Part shown: positions 52,413 to 62,609 of the stretch, piece by piece
Numbering within the stretch: the stretch's first letter is position 1
Layout of the letters: the number at the start of each line of letters is the position of its first letter
Assembly (NCBI GenBank): GCA_963576725.1
Contig: OY755243.1
Span: forward strand, 43,819,243 to 43,883,242
From: Azorinus chamasolen
Taxonomy: Eukaryota > Mollusca > Bivalvia > Cardiida > Solecurtidae
Length of the DNA stretch: 64,000 nucleotides
Direction: 5' to 3'
Position numbers and translations under genes: made by a program
The notes under the pieces: generated by a model
Databases searched by the model: none
Seen by the model: only the letters and a program-made list of their open reading frames with translations
What the model was told of the DNA's origin: nothing

Positions 52413-52560
52413 TTAACTCTTTGCATGCTAGTGGTGAAACTGTGATTACCTATGCAAACAGTTTGGATCCAGATGAGAGGCCGCATACTGCGGCGTCTCA
52501 TCAGGATCCAAACTGTTTGTCATCTTAACCATATTTTTGCAAAAAAATGAAAGTAAGTTT
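52413..52560 (+). mobile_element. TM5 MITE, best palindrome
   Basis: Starts TTAACTCTTTGCATGCTAG. The palindrome GCAAACAGTTTGGATCCAGATGAGAGGCCGC is written here in parts: CAAACAGTTTGGATCC, GATGAGAGGCCGC, ATACT, GCGGCGTCTCATC, GGATCCAAACTGTTTG. Near-perfect stem of about 30 bp. Confidence 0.6.
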
Positions 52561-53197
52561 ATTTTAAGAATTGAAGCAGGTGACAATAACTTTTTGTTGC
52601 AGACGAAACATTAAAGGCATTTTGAAAGGGATGTTGACCCATTAACCCCAGTGTGTAGTGTGAGTGATAGCTAGATGTTACATGGTGTCTTCCAATGTCT
52701 CTCAAATTTGATGTGGGAGATACATGTATTGGAAAGTAACAATTCAGCCAATCAAGGAAAATGATCACCATCTAGACTTTTGATCTGGGTACAAACCCAA
52801 CTGATGTAAGTCATGGTAATGTTTAAGAAAACTGTGAAAACATGATTATGCAATGGCCCAACTGATATAAGTCATGGTAATTCTTAAGAAAACATGATAA
52901 TACATTTGCCCCCCTAACAATGATAGGTGTTAAAATTACTACCGTGGATTAAGTCTGCTGCCCAAAAAAGCATCTTAAATATAACTTTTTTTTATAAAAT
53001 TTGATGTCAACACATTAAAAAGTCCTAAAATGACTGAATCTTGTATGATATTAATGAAATAACTGAGTAAATATAACTTAATTATAACAGTAGACGTAAC
53101 TCTTCTCAATTTCAATTGTTAAAAATACTAATGACCCGTTTAATTGAATTATCATCAGATATTCACACCTAGAGCTAGAATTATTTCTAAACACCTA
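52561..53197. other. No feature seen
   Basis: AT-rich. A short direct duplication (CCCAACTGATGTAAGTCATG / CCCAACTGATATAAGTCATG) occurs at 52797 and 52857. No gene seen. Confidence 0.4.
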
Positions 53198-53201
53198 TTA
53201 A

Positions 53202-53588
53202 CCCTTAACCTGTTTGCTTTGACAAAAATTGATCTGGGACTACTCTTGTTTGCTAATGCTTAAAAATAGTTATTGCCATAAATAGAAGTTTTAGCTTTGA
53301 AAAAAACTGTAAAATCAAATCTATATCTTGTCAAATGTAAACAGAGCAGACCCTGATCAGACAGCTTCTATAGCAGCCGTCTGATCTAGTCTACTCTTAT
53401 TTTTAATGTGTAAAACACATTATTTCTCTGAAGAGAAGTTTTTGCTTTGACAAAAACTGTAGAATCCGATCTATATTGTGTCAAAAGAAACAGAGAAGAC
53501 CGAGATCAGACAGCTTCCGTAGGAGTCGTCTGATCTGAGTCTACTCTGTTTGCTAATGCATAAAAACAGCTTTATATGAGGGAAAGGG
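53202..53588 (+). mobile_element. TM1 MITE with triplicated hairpin module
   Basis: TTAA 53198-53201 and 53589-53592. Between them the module GCTTTGA(C)AAAAA-CTGTA... hairpin ...TACTCT occurs three times (first one reduced to half; then 53340-53400 and 53490-53550). Full-length by its ends, but with internal tandem copies. Confidence 0.65.
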
Positions 53589-53936
53589 TTAAACGATTTT
53601 TAAAGATATTCTTATTGGTCATTTCACACAAAAACTGGCATGTACTGCCTAGCACTTTATTTGCCTATATACCTGGGTCAAGGTATAATTGCATAGCTTT
53701 ATTGAAGTCATTTGAATTTCTCAAAGACCAGTTTTAGGCATTTTGAGCTAAGGCAAAAATGGCACAAGTTGTAAACAGTTTAGATCTTGGTCAACCAGTC
53801 ACTTGGTATTAGTTCTGAATCCAGTTCAAGTTTATTCAGCAGTGAAAGGGTGAAAGTAGTGCACTAAGCATTTTTCATCTGCTAGAAATGTTGTCCACTG
53901 AAAAATTAACATGTCAATATACATGTATTACTGTAA

Positions 53937-53971
53937 CTCAGGTGAGCGATATAGGGCCAATGGCCCTCTTG
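53937..53971 (+). mobile_element. HT-D type tail
   Basis: CTCAGGTGAGCGATAT, tail hairpin AGGGCCA/TGGCCCT (loop A) and CTTG 53968-53971, followed by TT. Either the end of HT-D3 or a separate truncated copy. Confidence 0.65.
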
Positions 53972-54009
53972 TTTATCATTGTCGATACATTTCTCGGCTG
54001 TTTACTGGG

Positions 54010-54660
54010 GACATTGGGATTATTAGTCCCCCACCGGTTACTCAGGTTTGCTTGATTCTGTCCATCCGTCTGTCCATCCGTCCGTTCTTACGGAATGAGC
54101 CTAATGGGACTTTTCTTTTGTTTAAAAAAGACACACAGAAAATAGCCCCACAAGTACAGGAAGAACAAAAGCTCTTTTGTTCTCAAAGTCCCACAAGGTA
54201 TCATTCTTGAGAGGGTCCATCTGTCTGTCCGTCTGTCACGCTTCGTGTCCGGGCCATATCTCCTACAAGGGTAGGCTAAATTCATTATAACTTCACACAT
54301 GGAACAAGCATGATGAGATTAAGTGTCATGCACAAGGGCAATAACTCTAGCATCAATATTTTTGGAGTTATTCCCGTTTCATATTTTTTTTTTCCGACAA
54401 TAACTTTATCTACTGGTTCAATTGATTTGAAACTTCACAACATATAGAACAAGCATGATGAGAGGAAGTGTCATGCAAAATGGCCATAACTCTGGCATCA
54501 ATATTTTTGGAGTTATTCCCCTTTTTTGTATTTTCTTGTCCGGACAATAAGTCTTTATCTACTGGTTCAATTGATTTGAAACTTCACATATGGAACAAGC
54601 ATGATAAGAGGAAGTGTCATACAGAACGGCCATAACTCTAGCATCAATAATTTTATAGTT
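54010..54660 (+). mobile_element. HT-I, compound HT-like element
   Basis: Two GTCC/GTCT tracts (54058-54086 and 54216-54238) indicate two heads. A perfect stem GAACAAAAG/CTTTTGTTC lies at 54163-54182. Three units of 145-146 bp follow (CATGATGAGA at 54309, 54454 and 54600) with TTTTTGGAGTTATTCCC. Confidence 0.5.
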
Positions 54661-55480
54661 ATTCCCCTTTCGGCGCTGTCCGTCTGTGCTGCCAGATGAG
54701 AGGAAGTGTCATGCAAAATGGCCATTTTAGTGGTCTGTAGACAATACAGGGACATAATACAGTTAAGGGGCCATTGCCCCATGTCTGGTTGCTAAATATT
54801 GCAGCAAATACCTCAGAGGGCCTCAGGGGAGGTAAATAACCACATTTTAAAATAAGGCCCTTTAACCAACCACATGTCCAAGGTGAGGACTAATTTACCC
54901 TCAGAGGGCCAATTTGGTGGACTATTTAGGGTCATTTGGCCATATGGCCCCCTGTTTTTTTTAAAAAAAAAGGCCTTGTATTTATTTCCAAGAAGCTCAA
55001 TCTAGTGGAAAGTCAGTCTGTTCGTGAACTTTTACTTATCTGCTCTCTAACTCAAACAAATGCAATCCAATCCTTTTCAAATTTCGTCAGCATGAATATT
55101 ATTATAACTTTTCAGTCAAGTTGGATAACCAGAAAGATTGCCCCAGGCACTACAGAATTATCTCCCCTTATTTTATGAATTTCAGTGAATTTTTGCTTGT
55201 CCGCTCTCTAACTCAAACAAATGTAATCCAATCCTTTTCAAATTTTGTCAGTATGAATATTACCATAATGTCTCAGTTATGTTCGATAGCCAGCTAAATT
55301 GTCTCTGACTTGATGAATTTCGGTGAACTTTTGTTTGTCCTCTCTCTTACTCAATCGTAATCCAATCCTTTTCGAATTTGGTCAGCATGTATATTACCCT
55401 ATCTCAGTCTAGTTCAATAAATAGCAAGATTGCAGTTTACACTCCAGAATTATCTCCCCTTCTTTATGCCACCTGATATG
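54661..55480 (+). repeat. HT core-type tandem units
   Basis: CTCTCTAACTCAAACAAATG at about 55036 and 55203, and a third diverged form near 55340, each followed by TAATCCAATCCTTTTC-like text. No tail recognised. Confidence 0.5.
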
Positions 55481-55539
55481 GAGTAATATTGGCCTTTCAA
55501 CTTCCAGACATTAGACGGGCGTATATTGTGACATTTTGG

Positions 55540-55717
55540 CATTCTTTAGGAGCCGTCTGATCAGGATCTGCTCTGTTTGCTTATGAAATTATAATAGATC
55601 TGACTCTTCAGTTTCTACCAATGCCAAAATTTCATGTTTTAAAATTGATGCCATTATAAAAATTCCACTAATACATATTCATGATGTCATTATTTCTAAC
55701 ATGAACTGGGAAAGGGT
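55540..55717 (-). mobile_element. TM1a MITE, left half lost
   Basis: AGGAGCCGTCTGATCAGGATC, GCTCTGTTTGCTTATGAAAT, TTTCTACCAATGCCAAAATT, ATTCATGATGTCATTATTTC, GGGAAAGGG. Confidence 0.55.
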
Positions 55718-55719
55718 TG

Positions 55720-56330
55720 ATACCGCCCACCCACCCACAACCGGCTTTAGGTCTACACTGTTAAATTGTTAACACCACCCACCATCACCCACCCATTCAT
55801 CATTGAAATGGCTCATATGAGTTGATAGCTCATATGACTTCAGAATACTACTGTACTTTGTAACTGAATGAATTAATCAAAACTACAATAGTATGTCCGG
55901 TGATGTCATTACCATGGCAATAATTATGGAGAAGTTGATTAAGTGGTTTAGGCAGCAGCTAATGTGTCCAAGTGGCTCCCACAAAGAGGAGAGTGTGATA
56001 TATTCTTTGTCCTTGTTTATTAGGCTGGGAGATTTAATGTTGCTATAAACAAGCTTCAGAACATCGGGGCAAATTTAACTCATTCTGCTGTTCGGACTCT
56101 GTATTACTCAGTAACGATTCCACAATGATTTTTTTCATCTCTTTGCATGCAAAGTGATTTATTGTGCGAAAATAGTCCTGCTGAATTAAGAAAATTACAG
56201 TCTTCTTTAATTATAATTTCTTTTCACAAAGACATAATAAATTTGTCATACAGTTTGGATTCATATGGTTTTACACTGTATTTGAAAGATAAAGGGAAGA
56301 AAAGGTAACTTTAAGAATTGAAGGCTTTTA
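55720..56330. other. No feature seen
   Basis: Two short (CCAC)n-like tracts (55727-55740 and about 55775-55795). Otherwise unassigned. Confidence 0.4.
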
Positions 56331-56537
56331 CCCATTACTGCATGAATATTCATGTAAAAAATGATGACACGAATATTGATTAGCTGAATTTTTGTAATGG
56401 CATAATTATGAACCCAGAAATGTTTAGCGATGGCAGAAATTTAAAGAATTAGATCTATATAATTCCATAATGCAAACCTTGATCTGGGTCTATTTTGTTT
56501 GCAAATGTGTTAAAATGTGTATTTTTGGAGTACATGG
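56331..56537 (+). mobile_element. TM1a MITE with reduced hairpin
   Basis: CCCATTACTGCATGAATATTC ... TTTAGCGATGGCAGAAATTT, AATTCCATAATGCAAACC TTGATCTGGGTC, GGAGTACATGG, TTAA 56538-56541. Confidence 0.6.
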
Positions 56538-56541
56538 TTAA

Positions 56542-56767
56542 TCCTTTCCTTCATATTTATAAACTTGTTTTCACATATTTGCAAACAGAGTGGATCCAGA
56601 TCAGACGGCTCCAGGGTCTGTTCTGTTTGCTAATGGAATTTGAAAGATGTTTCTTTACTTTCTAAATTGCCTACAATTTTCCACTTTCTGTATTTAATTA
56701 TAACTATTTTGTCCATGAATATTCATCAGGTATAGAAATTTTGAATAATTTCAGAACAGGGAAAGGG
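56542..56767 (-). mobile_element. TM1b MITE sharing a TTAA with the TM1a before it
   Basis: TCCTTTCCTTCATATTTATA, GCAAACAGAGTGGATCC, CCAGGGTCTGTTCTGTTTGC, CTACAATTTTCCACTTTCTG, CAGAACAGGGAAAGGG, TTAA 56768-56771. Confidence 0.65.
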
Positions 56768-57000
56768 TTAAGCAGGCAACACATTTGGCATGTGACAATT
56801 TCTTTGTGTGCAAAGAGTTAACCCTCACACAGCCATTAGATTAATGTCAGACTTATTATATTAGTTTCACACTCTGATTTAGGGGAATCTATTCACATTA
56901 GCATTTATCTAATTGTGGAGATAGAATTGTACCTGCATTGTTGCATTAGATAGCTTTATAACACAATTAAGGCCTACATCTCTATGTTTGCAATGATGTA

Positions 57001-57115
57001 CAGTAGAACCTGTCTTAAGTGGTTATCAAAACGAAGTCTAATTATCAGGGTCTCTAAGGCAGATGGCAGCTTAATTCAGGTCAAAAGTAATGCAGAAAGC
57101 TCTTATAGGAACTCT
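57001..57115 (+). mobile_element. TA3 fragment
   Basis: TA then CAGTAGAACCTGTCTTAAGT at the left. Palindrome half GGCAGATGGCAGCTTAATTC ... GCAGAAAGCTCTTATAGGA, then a switch to TM6-like TCTGTGTCTACACTGTTTCC. Confidence 0.5.
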
Positions 57116-57158
57116 CTAATCTGTGTCTACACTGTTTCCAAATGCCAATATTAATTCT

Positions 57159-57364
57159 CCCCCCCCCCTTTCCCTTTTCATGCCTTTGCGAATACAGTAG
57201 ACCTGACAAGGTCTGCTCCATTTTCTTACGGAATTACATGTATATAGATTTGGTTCTACAGTTTCAGACAAAAAATCTGTGTCTATATACCGTTATAAAA
57301 AATGAATCAGCAAAAGATATTGAAGATGTCATTATTTCTTAATGAATATTCATCAGGTAAAGGG
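57159..57364 (-). mobile_element. TM1a MITE with poly-C left end
   Basis: A run of ten C and TTTCCCTTTTCATGCCTTTG, AATACAGTAGACC, a short AAGGTCTGCTCC, then GATGTCATTATTTCTTAATG and GGTAAAGGG, TTAA 57365-57368. Confidence 0.55.
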
Positions 57365-57368
57365 TTAA

Positions 57369-57780
57369 ACCTGACAAGAGACAATCAGGTCTGTGGCACC
57401 ATAGCAAAAGAGAGAATTTTATTGACATTTCTCCTACAGGCTACCGTGGTTTGTTTCATTATGGATACAGAGATTACGAAAAAAACAAAAAACTGCTTTG
57501 AATAGAAAACTGTCAATACATATGTGCTAAGCTAAACTCATTTAAATAATTGACAACATAATAAAGATCTGTTGCAAATAAGGCATTGATACTTAAGCAA
57601 TAACTGCTTGAAGAGGTCCAATTACACTACCAGCATTTGAGATGGAATAACGTTCCTAAATGACCTTATTCTTACAAAATTAATGCTCTGCTGGAGATTT
57701 GTTGCAGGGCAGCTGCAACTCAAAAGTGGACTTAAAGCAGTGACAACTTTCAAGAAGTCTTTTCTTTATGTTTATGCTTT
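57369..57780. other. No feature seen
   Basis: AT-rich spacer without recognised repeats. Confidence 0.35.
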
Positions 57781-57784
57781 TTAA

Positions 57785-58002
57785 TCCCTTTGCAAACAGA
57801 GTAGACCGGCCAGATCAGATGGTTCCAGTTTGAGCTGTCTGATCAAGGTCTGTCCTGTTTGCTTTTGATATAAATAACATAGATCTATTTCTGCTATTTC
57901 TGCTGTTTCTGCGATGATAAAAAATCCCTTGTTCATGATTCCATTATAAAACTTCTGCTAAGTCATCATATTTCAGACATGAATATTCATGGAAGTCGGG
58001 GG
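57785..58002 (-). mobile_element. TM1a MITE, complete
   Basis: TTAA 57781-57784 and 58003-58006. TCCCTTTGCAAACAGAGTAG, hairpin with centre GGTTCCAGTTTGAGC, TTCTGCGATGATAAAAAATC, ATTCATGGAAGTCGGGGG. Confidence 0.65.
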
Positions 58003-58466
58003 TTAATATTGTTATAAATAATCAGGTTGAAAAATACAAAATCACAATGGGAAATAGTCTTTTAGGACTTTCAACATATTGGCGACAAACTCAACTTTAA
58101 AAGGAAGTTTTGAATGGCAGATTATTTGTGGCATACATAATAACCACGAATACAACTTACATGTGCAAGATGCAATTTTCATGTTTTTAGCATGGGATTG
58201 CAGAATTATCTCCCTTTGAACATTTTGGCATGAAACATTGGTACATGTAGTTAGTGTCACAAACTCCTCCTTCAATATGAAAATTATTGAATTGATACTA
58301 GTCATAGATAAAAATCATGAATAGTAGATTTGCAAGATGCAGATTTCATGTGTTTGGCACCAGGCATTTCAGAATTGTCTCCCCTTTTACTTTGAGTATT
58401 TTTGTCATTTGGGTATGTAAAATAGGCTGTTTTAGTTGTAAACTCCTTTTTCAATTTTAAAAGTTA

Positions 58467-59607
58467 TTATACCCCCACAAACGAAGTCTTGAGAGGGGGA
58501 GAGGGGTATACTGGAGTCACCATGTCCGTCCGGTTGTTCGTCCATCTGTCAATCCATCCATCCATCTTGTCCGGATCATAACTTCCAAAGTATAAAAGCT
58601 ATTGACTTCAAACTTCATATATAGATAGATCACATTGACCGCAAGTGCAGTGCACAAGGTTTGTAACTCTATCTTCAGTATTTTTGGAGTTATTGCCCTT
58701 TGTTATTTTTCAGTTTTCTGGAGTTTTTTTCTAAACCTTTACAGATATTGAAGTGATATGTGGTATGTGGCTTTATTATAATGAGTTACAGATCAAGTTT
58801 GAATTTCGTTACGCTTCATTGATTTTTGTGTCACCTGCTGAGAGGCAGTGTGTCACTTAGGGATCACTTATCCGTCTTCTGTCTGTCCGTCTGCCCGTCA
58901 GTCACACTTTCTTTTTTTGGCTGTCATTTCTAAATAATCATTATAGAGCTTTCAAATTTCACATGTGTCTTCCTCTCATTGAGGACCATTATGTAACTAA
59001 GGTCCATCACTCTGCATGCAATACTTTTTGAGTTATTCCCCTTTTTCTGAATTTCACACTCCAGCATATTAACACTTTTTGTGTCAGTTGCGAGCAGGTG
59101 ACACATGTGTTCCTCCGAAATACACGGAAATACAGTGATTTTACTTAGAAATTTTCCGGAAATTTAGGTTTTCCGGAGTTTTTTTTCTAAACCTTTACAG
59201 ATATTGAAGTGATATTTGGTATGTGCCTTTATTATAATGAGTTAAAGATCAAGTATGAAGTTCGTTACGCTTCATTGATTTTTCACGGAAATACAGTGAT
59301 TTTACCTAGAAATTTTCCGGAAATTCAGGTTTTCCGGAGTTTTTTTTCTAAACCTTTACAGATATTGATGTGATATTTGGTATGTAGCTTTATAATAATG
59401 AGTTACAGATCAAGTTTAAATTTTGTTACACTACATTGATTTTTAACGGAATTACAGTATTTTGACTTAGAAATTTTTCGGAAATTTCCGGATTGTTTTT
59501 CTAAACTGTAGCAGATATTGTAGTGATTTATTTCTGTAATTCCCATCTCTGTGTCAAAATTTTTATGTGCTAGTGGGGGTATTCATCACCTTTAGTGGTA
59601 GTTCTAG
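58467..59607 (+). mobile_element. HT-B4, HT-B element inside HT-K
   Basis: Head TTATACCCCCACAAACGAAG ... GGGGTATACTGGAGTCACC, GTCCGTCCGGTTGTTCGTCC tract, one unit as in HT-B3 and three units with TTTTCCGGAGTTTTTTTTCT. Inverted arm GTGGGGGTATTC, tail ATCACCTTTAGTGGTAG (one stem base changed) and CTAG 59604-59607, followed by TT. Contains HT-J. Confidence 0.75.
58823..59125 (+). mobile_element. HT-J, nested inside HT-B4
   Basis: Head GTGTCACCTGCTGAGAGGCAG ... TGTCAC, GTCTGTCCGTCTGCCCGTC tract, one core, inverted arm GAGCAGGTGACAC with ACACATGTGT. The host text CATTGATTTTT / CACGGAAATACAG continues on either side, as in intact units at 59275 and 59435. No CT(A/T)G end is evident. Confidence 0.6.
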
Positions 59608-60229
59608 TTCAATTTATATTTGGCAAACATAATTACCACAAATAGTTACTTAAGTAGATAAATGTTTACCTGTTTGGTGCCAATGCATCGCAGAATTATC
59701 TCTTTTTGATCTTTGAGTATATTTTTTTTGTCATTTGGGCCTGTAACAATGGCCTGTAACAAAGGCTAGTTGGTGTTGTGAACTCCTCCTTTAACTTTTT
59801 CAACAGATTTCAATGAAATTTGATATATACATGATGTCTATGAAGTGTATATGTGTATTAAATAATTTTCATTTGCTATCTCCAGGTATTATTGAGTTAC
59901 CTGTTGTAATGGGGTAACTTTCTGTAAGAACTACGTACTACAGTTTTCCTCAGATTTCTATGAAAGTTTGTACACATGGTCTCTTTGAAGTGTATATATG
60001 CAATACATACCGTAATTCTTTTCAGTATCTATTTATTCATTCAAGAGGTATCTGCCCCTGGACTTGTAGTACCATATGTGTTGCTAGCCAATTAATTTTG
60101 TAGAGTGAACTTGTACAGTCTATGAAAGTTAATACACATGATCTCTGAAGTGTAGAATGATGTGCATCACCTGTTTTTCAGCATCTAACATACAGGAGTT
60201 ATCAGCCCTTTGATTTATGGTCAATACAT

Positions 60230-60365
60230 AGCTATGCCAAATAGTATAGAAGCAGGTCTTTAATATTCTATAAGCACACAGAGTTGACTGATCAGACGGG
60301 CCCCCTACAGGAGCCATCTGATATTGGTCCACTCCTTTGCAAAGGTGTTGAAAGTCATCTCTGTG
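60230..60365 (+). mobile_element. TM1a fragment
   Basis: GCTATGCCAAATAGTATAG, GCACACAGAGTTGACTGATC, centre GGGCCCCCTACAGGAGCC, GTCCACTCCTTTGCAAAGG. Ends eroded. Confidence 0.5.
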
Positions 60366-60402
60366 GAGGATAGGACTTTGACCTTGACCCTAGATAGATT
60401 AA

Positions 60403-60808
60403 TATAAATGCGTTTTCACGCATTTGCAAACAGTAGACCCAGATCAGACGGCTCCTGTTTGCTAATAGGAATTTGATAGATCTGTTATACTTTCTAAAAT
60501 GGCTACAATGTTCCTCCTTCCATATTTCATTATAAGTATTATGTCCATGAATTTTCAATTAAGTTGGTATTGAAATTTGTAATAAATCTAGAACAGGGAA
60601 AGGGTTGCAAACAGAGTAGACCCAGCTCCTAGAGGAGCCGTCTGATCAGGGTCTGCTCTGTTTGCTAGAAGAATTTAATAGATATGTTCCTTTAATGTCT
60701 AAAATGTCTACAATATTCCACCTTCCATATTTCTTTCTAACTATTTTGTTAATGAATATTCAGTAGGTATTGAAATTTGACCTACGTAAATACAGAACAG
60801 GGAAAAGG
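60403..60808 (-). mobile_element. Two TM1b MITEs in tandem
   Basis: First copy 60403-60606 (partial hairpin; CAGGGAAAGGGTT end). The second begins directly with GCAAACAGAGTAGACCC at 60608 and ends AACAGGGAAAAGG with TTAA 60809-60812. The second copy lacks its own outer left arm, so an unequal exchange or tandem duplication is likely. Confidence 0.6.
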
Positions 60809-60819
60809 TTAAACATAGT

Positions 60820-61320
60820 GTAGACCCTGCCCAGATACAATTTACCATTGTGACAACTGCTCATATCAGATGAGGTCTGTACAGAGCACAGATATTTCAC
60901 TACCCATGACACTAACCACAATTCCATAGATTTTGTATTTGACTGTAAGGAAGAATTAATGCATTATGATCATTATTTATACAACAGAAACAAAATTGGA
61001 CAATTAAATGTTGTTAATTATAATTTATCTAGCAGTTAATACTTGATTAAAGTTAAGCTAGAAAGAGGGCCTACAAGGGAAATTGAATTGTTAGAGATTT
61101 ATGTCTTACAGTGGATTCTCATTCATCATTTTATACTGAGAATTAAGTTCTACTGCGAAAGTAATGAGAAAATTGCAGTAATTAAATAACAGATAATGCA
61201 GTTGATTTGCAGCCAATAATTCTGTCCAACTTGCTGTGCCTTGATGATGGGAAATGTTTGTAGTTGAAAGTGTTTTGGAATCAGAATAGAATTTGACTGA
61301 GCTGATGTTTGATACGGTGT
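60820..61320. other. No feature seen
   Basis: AT-rich spacer without recognised repeats. Confidence 0.35.
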
Positions 61321-61322
61321 GC

Positions 61323-62581
61323 GGTAAAAATGCCACAGGTAAAAATGCCTTAGGTAAATATGCCATAGGTAAAAATGCCTTAGGTAAAAATGCCACAGGT
61401 AAAGTGGTAAAAATGCCTTAGGTAATAATGCCTTAGGTAAATATGCCATAGGTAAAAATGCCACAGTTAAAAAAAAAATAATAATAACAAAATTAATATT
61501 TTTAAATTTATGAAAGGAAAAAATATGTTGTAATATCATTTCATTATCAATTTTGGTATATTTTTTTTAAATAATTGTATGAAAAATCTTTTATTTTATT
61601 TTGGACTCAGACAAAATTTCCAAATATTTTATATTAAATAATGTTTTTATATACCTCTGAAATTTTTTTAATAACAAATAATTTTAAATTTATAAAAGGA
61701 AAACTGTATAATTTGAAAAAATATGTTGTAATATCATTTCATTATCAATTTTGGTCTATTTATTTTTAATAATTGTATGAAAAATCTTTTTTTTACTTTG
61801 AACTCAGACAATATTTCCAAATCTTTGTTATTAAATAATGTTTTTATAATACCGGTACCTCTGAATTTTTTTAATAATTTTTTTTTTTTTAAATTTATAT
61901 AAAGAAAACTGTATACATTTTGTAATTTGAAAATAAACATGATGTACTATCATTTCATAATCAATTTTGGTGGTGTCTTGGTCTAATTTTTTGTAAATAT
62001 TTGTATGAAAATTATTTTTTTTATTTTGGACTCAGACAAAATTTACAAATGTATTTGTTTATCGGAAAATCATAAGAAACAGGTAGGTAAGATTTCAATA
62101 TCTATCAAAATCCAGTAACAAACAGAGCAGATCCTGATCAGACTGCTTCTATATAATCTGGGTCTACTTTTAGAACATATCTTTTCAAAATATAGTTTTC
62201 CTTTTATAAATTAAAAAATATTTGTTATAAATTTATTTTTTTATAACTGGCATTTTTAAACAGAGTAGACCCAGACATCACCCGTCAAATGCCTGAAAAT
62301 AATAATAAATATTTTTAATTTTGAACATAATTATTTCAATGGTGTTATATACTAAAATTGATTATGAAATGATATTATATCATGTTTTTTCCAAATTATA
62401 CTGTTTTACTTTTATAATTTTTTTTTTTTTTTTTAACTGTGGCATTTTTTACCTATGGCATTTTTACCTAAGGCATTATTACCTAAGGCATTTTTACCAC
62501 TTTACCTGTGGCATTTTTACCTAAGGCATTTTTACCTATGGCATATTTACCTAAGGCATTTTTACCTGTGGCATTTTTACC
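61323..62581. mobile_element. FB foldback element, 1.26 kb
   Basis: Arms of about 155 bp (61323-61478 and 62419-62581) are near-perfect inverted copies made of 15-bp subrepeats GGTAAAAATGCC plus ACAG, TTAG or ATAG. The order of the variants is the same in both arms. The interior is very AT-rich and has three units of about 200-230 bp (TGTATGAAAAATCTTTT at about 61577, 61774 and 62002). An inverted interior copy (AGTTTTCCTTTTATAAATT) and TM1 hairpin pieces (62104-62165 and 62258-62275) also occur. No coding frame. Resembles foldback-type elements structurally. Confidence 0.75.
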
Positions 62582-62609
62582 TACATTCGTTTGATACAGA
62601 TGCAAAATA

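Larger units (their letters stand above)
58030..60225 (+). mobile_element. HT-K, core array split by HT-B4
   Basis: Units with CAGAATT(A/G)TCTCCC at 58201, 58370 and 59691. With HT-B4 (1141 bp) removed, the last interval becomes about 180 bp, similar to the first (169 bp), so this was one array before the insertion. Further diverged units (GATTTCAATGAAATTTGATA; GATTTCTATGAAAGTTTGTA) follow to about 60130. Head and tail not identified. Confidence 0.6.

Noticed and set aside
61150..61539. 129-codon minus-strand frame with FLPKAFLP-type repeats
   Set aside because: Produced by the 15-bp subrepeats of the foldback arm (15 is a multiple of three).
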